This document shows positions 60,713-64,000 of a DNA stretch of 64,000 bases, one piece after another. The position numbers and the translations under genes are program-made. The notes beneath the pieces were generated by a model that ran no database searches, had not been told where the DNA came from, and worked only from the letters and a program-made list of their open reading frames with translations. Every line of letters starts with the position of its first letter. Within the stretch, counting starts at the first letter, position 1. The DNA comes from Cinnamomum chago (taxonomy: Eukaryota; Streptophyta; Magnoliopsida; Laurales; Lauraceae). The stretch spans positions 13,558,501 to 13,622,500 of the forward strand of contig CP142454.1 in NCBI GenBank assembly GCA_038049695.1. The letters run 5' to 3'.

Positions 60713-63700
60713 TTCTGCAAATGGAACAACAGCCAGATGAGGGAATAGTATAAAATGGATCAAATTTATACATGAGAGAGACTGGTGAGAAAAATATGCC
60801 ATGACTGAGAATATGAGGTCAGTTGATAAGCCCGTCACTTACCATTTAATGTTTAATTAAGATTAGTCGTTAGGCTTTGCTTAGTTCAATGTAGCATGGT
60901 TTTTGTAGGCGTACAAAATCAAGTTGAAAACATAGGCGTACCAGATCAAGTTGAAAAAAAAAAAAAAAAAACTTCTTTCTTGTTTGAAAGTGTTGTGTTG
61001 ACTATCACAGTAAAACCTTTTCGTGGGAAACGAATCCTCTTGTTGGACCAATTGGAGGTGCCACACGGGGGAGATGGTTTTTTTTCATTTTTGGGAGGAG
61101 ATGGGATCTCCTCCCATATGTCACCCTCAGGGTTTTTCTGTTTGGTCCAAATAGGGGATGGTTCCCTATTTACATTGAAATCGTCGCGTTGGACAAATGT
61201 GTTTAAAAATGTTGTTGTGCTGATCCTTCAAAGTGAACTAAGTTCTTGTAGGACCAATTTGTTCTTTAAAAAAAAGAAAAATGCTTGAGTGGATAGTAGT
61301 AGCATTTTGGAAATTGAAATTTATAGGTCAAAAGTGACATTTCATAGGCTAACGACATTTCATGGGGCTAGGTTTTTTGGTATCAATCTCATCATTCAAA
61401 ATGAGGAATTCAACCCTAAGGGGTTGGTCGAGTGGTTAGGACCACGGTTCATCCCTCTTCTAGAGCTAGAGGTCTTAGTATAGACCCTCGGTTCTCCCCT
61501 CTTCTCAAAGATTTTACCCGGCTTCTTTCTGCCCCCAGGGTTGGAAAGCCTCCGCTAGCAAAATAAAAAAAAGAAAAAATTCTAAATCTTGGGGAGAAAA
61601 ACACACAAAGAAATGGGTGCTAATTCGACTAGTAATCCAAAGCAATGTATCCTTTGTGGTGGTGAACTTCTTGAGTCCAAACTGTCAAATATGAGGCCCC
61701 TCTATGCATTAGCACTAGCCACTGAACCAAAACTAGCCCTAATTGGAGTTGGGCCACCGCCAAGTTAAATTTTTTATTAGGCACATTATTAATTAGAAAT
61801 TCAGGTGTTTTCACGTGATGATGAACATCATGTTACTTGCAACTCCAACTGGAGTGAACAATGGCCTAGAGCCACATGGAGAGCTTGCGAGTGGCATGAA
61901 TTTTAAGTGGGGCCCACCCTAGGAGAGTATTTTTTTTAATGGGCCTTACTGATCAAAGATCATCATCGGCATCTTAAATTAAAGCTATAGCCCATCTTAA
62001 AATCACGATTTTAATCATATACTCAATAATTAATATATTCTCATGTTTAATAATATTTTAATTATATGTTTAATTTTATAGTAAAATCAACTCTTATGAA
62101 AGTAAAATCGAAAGATATGACACTTAACTCTAACGACATCATTTTTAGTTGATCGTTGAAAGATGAAGTCTATAATAATGGCTACTTTACTTGCTTTTAT
62201 CTTATTCCTCGAGAGAGAAAGCCACTTGCCTTCTGCCTAAAAAGACTTTAATAGATGAGCATGAGACAACGTATATATATTATATTATATATAACGCGTC
62301 CACATGGTTTTGCTAGGAATAGGATTGATGAATGTAGGAGTCATCATCATGGGCTAACAACCAACAATCCCCATATTTAATGACATTTATAAGAAATAAG
62401 TTCCCAATATGGGCCCTTCTTGTTATATGAAAACAAAGACGAGCACTAAGGAAAAGAAATCTACCATCCAAATAATCAAAACTAAGGAAATGAGATCTGG
62501 TATTGGGAGGAGAATTCCAATACAATGCTAGGTGCACGGTCAAGGTTTTTGAGTGTCGGGTCAAAAATAACTACTAGCCAATTCGAGGCATCACTGTCTC
62601 CACACTGGCAAACGTGACAGTCCACAAGTGGTTGTTGCATTCACCGCGTTCACATAATGATAAATCACACCTCGTTCAATAAATGAATCATCAAATTTAA
62701 GATATACAGGAGTGGGTTCTACTATTTGATTGAGCATGTGGCTTAAATGTGATTAATACCACATCAGTGTCAAGTCACGTTTTCAATCAAGCATTCAATC
62801 TTACAGTGGACGGCCCATACCAATTTTATTGAAATTCATCTTGGACTATGGGTGCCTCCACAATGGCGTTTTGGAGACCTAATACATGAGAAGTGTGTAA
62901 TTGCTGCAGCAGGTCCTGTTTTCTAAAGAAGTAAGAACCTCCTTAATGTCCATTGCTACTAAGGTTTGATAACCCTTGGGTTGACACTTGAGTGTCTCAA
63001 GTCATCTCATTTTTATGAAGAACCGAGTGATTATGGTCACATGAGTTCCTGATGATGCCAAAAAGTGGTTTTCGGGCACCACCGGTCAAGTGATAGGTAA
63101 TTAATGTAGAAATTGATGAAGAGAGAGAAGGTTTATAGTGGTTCGGTCAGTGTGACCTACGTCCACTTAAATGGGCTGCTTTACTACTTCTGGGAGGAGA
63201 TTACAAAGTAGTCAGATACAATGATAGTGAGAAAAATCCATCATTCCTCCGTTAGTAGGACTCTTCTTTTATAGTCTTTCACCAACGGATGGGGAGAATC
63301 TCCAGCGATCTCCAACGATGTGCGCTCCAATTTGGTAGAGTCTCCCGCATTGTCCTCAACAGATGAGCAGGTAAGATCTCTCCCTCGGGACTTGGTGAAA
63401 GTCGGTAGATGGAACGACGCGTGTGCTGACTCTGTCACTCGACGGATCTGGACCCGGTCCTCTAGGGGTGGATAGCTACCTGGGCCCATCATGGACTCGG
63501 GTCACTCAGACCTGACCCGCTATCGTGGACCGAGCCGTTTAGGTTCAACCCATCATTACGGACCGAGTTATTTGGGCCTGACCCATCATTTGCCCCTCAA
63601 TGTCTCGCGCCAAAGAAGGCTTTGAAAGGGAGACATTTGGAAAATCTAGGCTTCTTCATGCCAAGCAATTTGTGGCTTTTCTGAACACTGAACCCCCTTT

Positions 63701-64000
63701 TAATATATGCCCTCCGCAGAGGGGGTCCGGGGGTGTCCCCCGGTGGTGGTCGAGCTGGTTGGTCGTTCTCATCTTCCTTTGGAGTTGGTCATTCTTCCTT
63801 TGAATTTCCTAGAAGTGTTCTTTAGTCTCAGGGCTCTTTTCCATTGCTCTCCTGGTTTAGTGCTCTCCCTTCTTGAAAACCCTAGCATGCAGGTTATAAA
63901 TAGGGAGGGTTTTATACCCACTTTACTTTTTACTTAGGGATTTTTTTTTTCATTTGGCTTTCTTTGTCAAAAGGAAAAGAGAAGGGGCTGCTTTTCATCT
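60713..64000. other. Right-end spacer with repeat-like DNA
   Basis: No confident gene is seen. The first few hundred bases should hold the gene A promoter and leader. 'ttttgcag|aa' just before its ATG could be a leader-intron acceptor. From about 63080 the sequence ('tatagtggttcggtcagtgtgacc', 'gggcctgacccatcat' repeated with 'ggaccgag' at 63527-63592) resembles the LTR or leader region of a plant retrotransposon. No protein domain supports that. Confidence 0.4.
61416..61578 (+). repeat. tRNA-derived SINE copy 6
   Basis: Plus-strand copy opening 'aaggggttggtcgagtggtt' with 'ctagaggtcttagtatagac' at the B-box position and a body ending 'gcctccgctagcaaaataaa' plus an A-rich tail. It is the same subfamily as the copies at 3043-3284 and 55252-55440. 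Part of the body is deleted relative to 3043-3284. Confidence 0.82.

Noticed and set aside
63241..63937. Three short frames in the GC-richer right end
   Set aside because: No domain match by eye; the surrounding short repeats look like retrotransposon leader or LTR sequence.

Overview
This is nuclear DNA from a flowering plant. The evidence is intron-rich genes with GT..AG junctions, AT-rich intergenic DNA, microsatellites, tRNA-derived SINEs, and nested LTR, hAT and Mutator-like elements. The host genes are plant-type: a RING-less MAT1 homologue, a TM9SF/TMN protein, mitochondrial bL12, and a family of membrane-anchored alpha/beta hydrolases close to Arabidopsis At3g48410 as I recall it. The species cannot be named from the sequence. 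All host genes I recognise lie on the minus strand.

Layout. 1-1836: 5' part of a MAT1-like TFIIH/CAK assembly factor that runs off the left edge, with a putative 5' leader to about 2640. 2.7-6.4 kb: AT-rich spacer with three SINEs and a perfect 36-bp palindrome. 6481-11165: a complete seven-exon TM9SF gene (598 codons). 11437-14855: a decayed pol-less Copia element. 14962-19866: a truncated hydrolase copy E with a 3.1-kb solo LTR in its intron. 21724-24671: intact hydrolase copy D. 27750-28340: a single-exon mitochondrial ribosomal protein L7/L12 gene. 28.3-33.6 kb: spacer. 33636-37138: intact hydrolase copy B. 37.7-39.3 kb: tandem repeats, a Copia LTR/gag fragment and a foldback-repeat cluster. 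39.7-46.05 kb: an LTR-like insertion, itself interrupted by a hAT transposon (40432-45303) with perfect 8-bp target duplications. 47182-51026: hydrolase pseudogene C. 52271-53141: a Mutator-like element with about 110-bp terminal inverted repeats and a 9-bp target duplication. 56534-60712: hydrolase gene A, five exons, the ancestral-looking member. 60.7-64 kb: spacer with one SINE and repeat-like sequence.

Main story. Five hydrolase copies sit head-to-tail. Flanks as well as exons show that a two-gene block (E+D, about 14.86-26.44 kb) and a second block (B+C, about 33.5-53.94 kb) are duplicates. After duplication the two blocks decayed differently: D and B kept complete reading frames and the Ser-Asp-His triad, E lost exons 3-4, and C acquired stops, frameshifts and several insertions. 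C-specific insertions include the LTR-like element, the nested hAT and the MULE, so their order of arrival can be read directly. I see no operon, CRISPR, rRNA or true tRNA gene.
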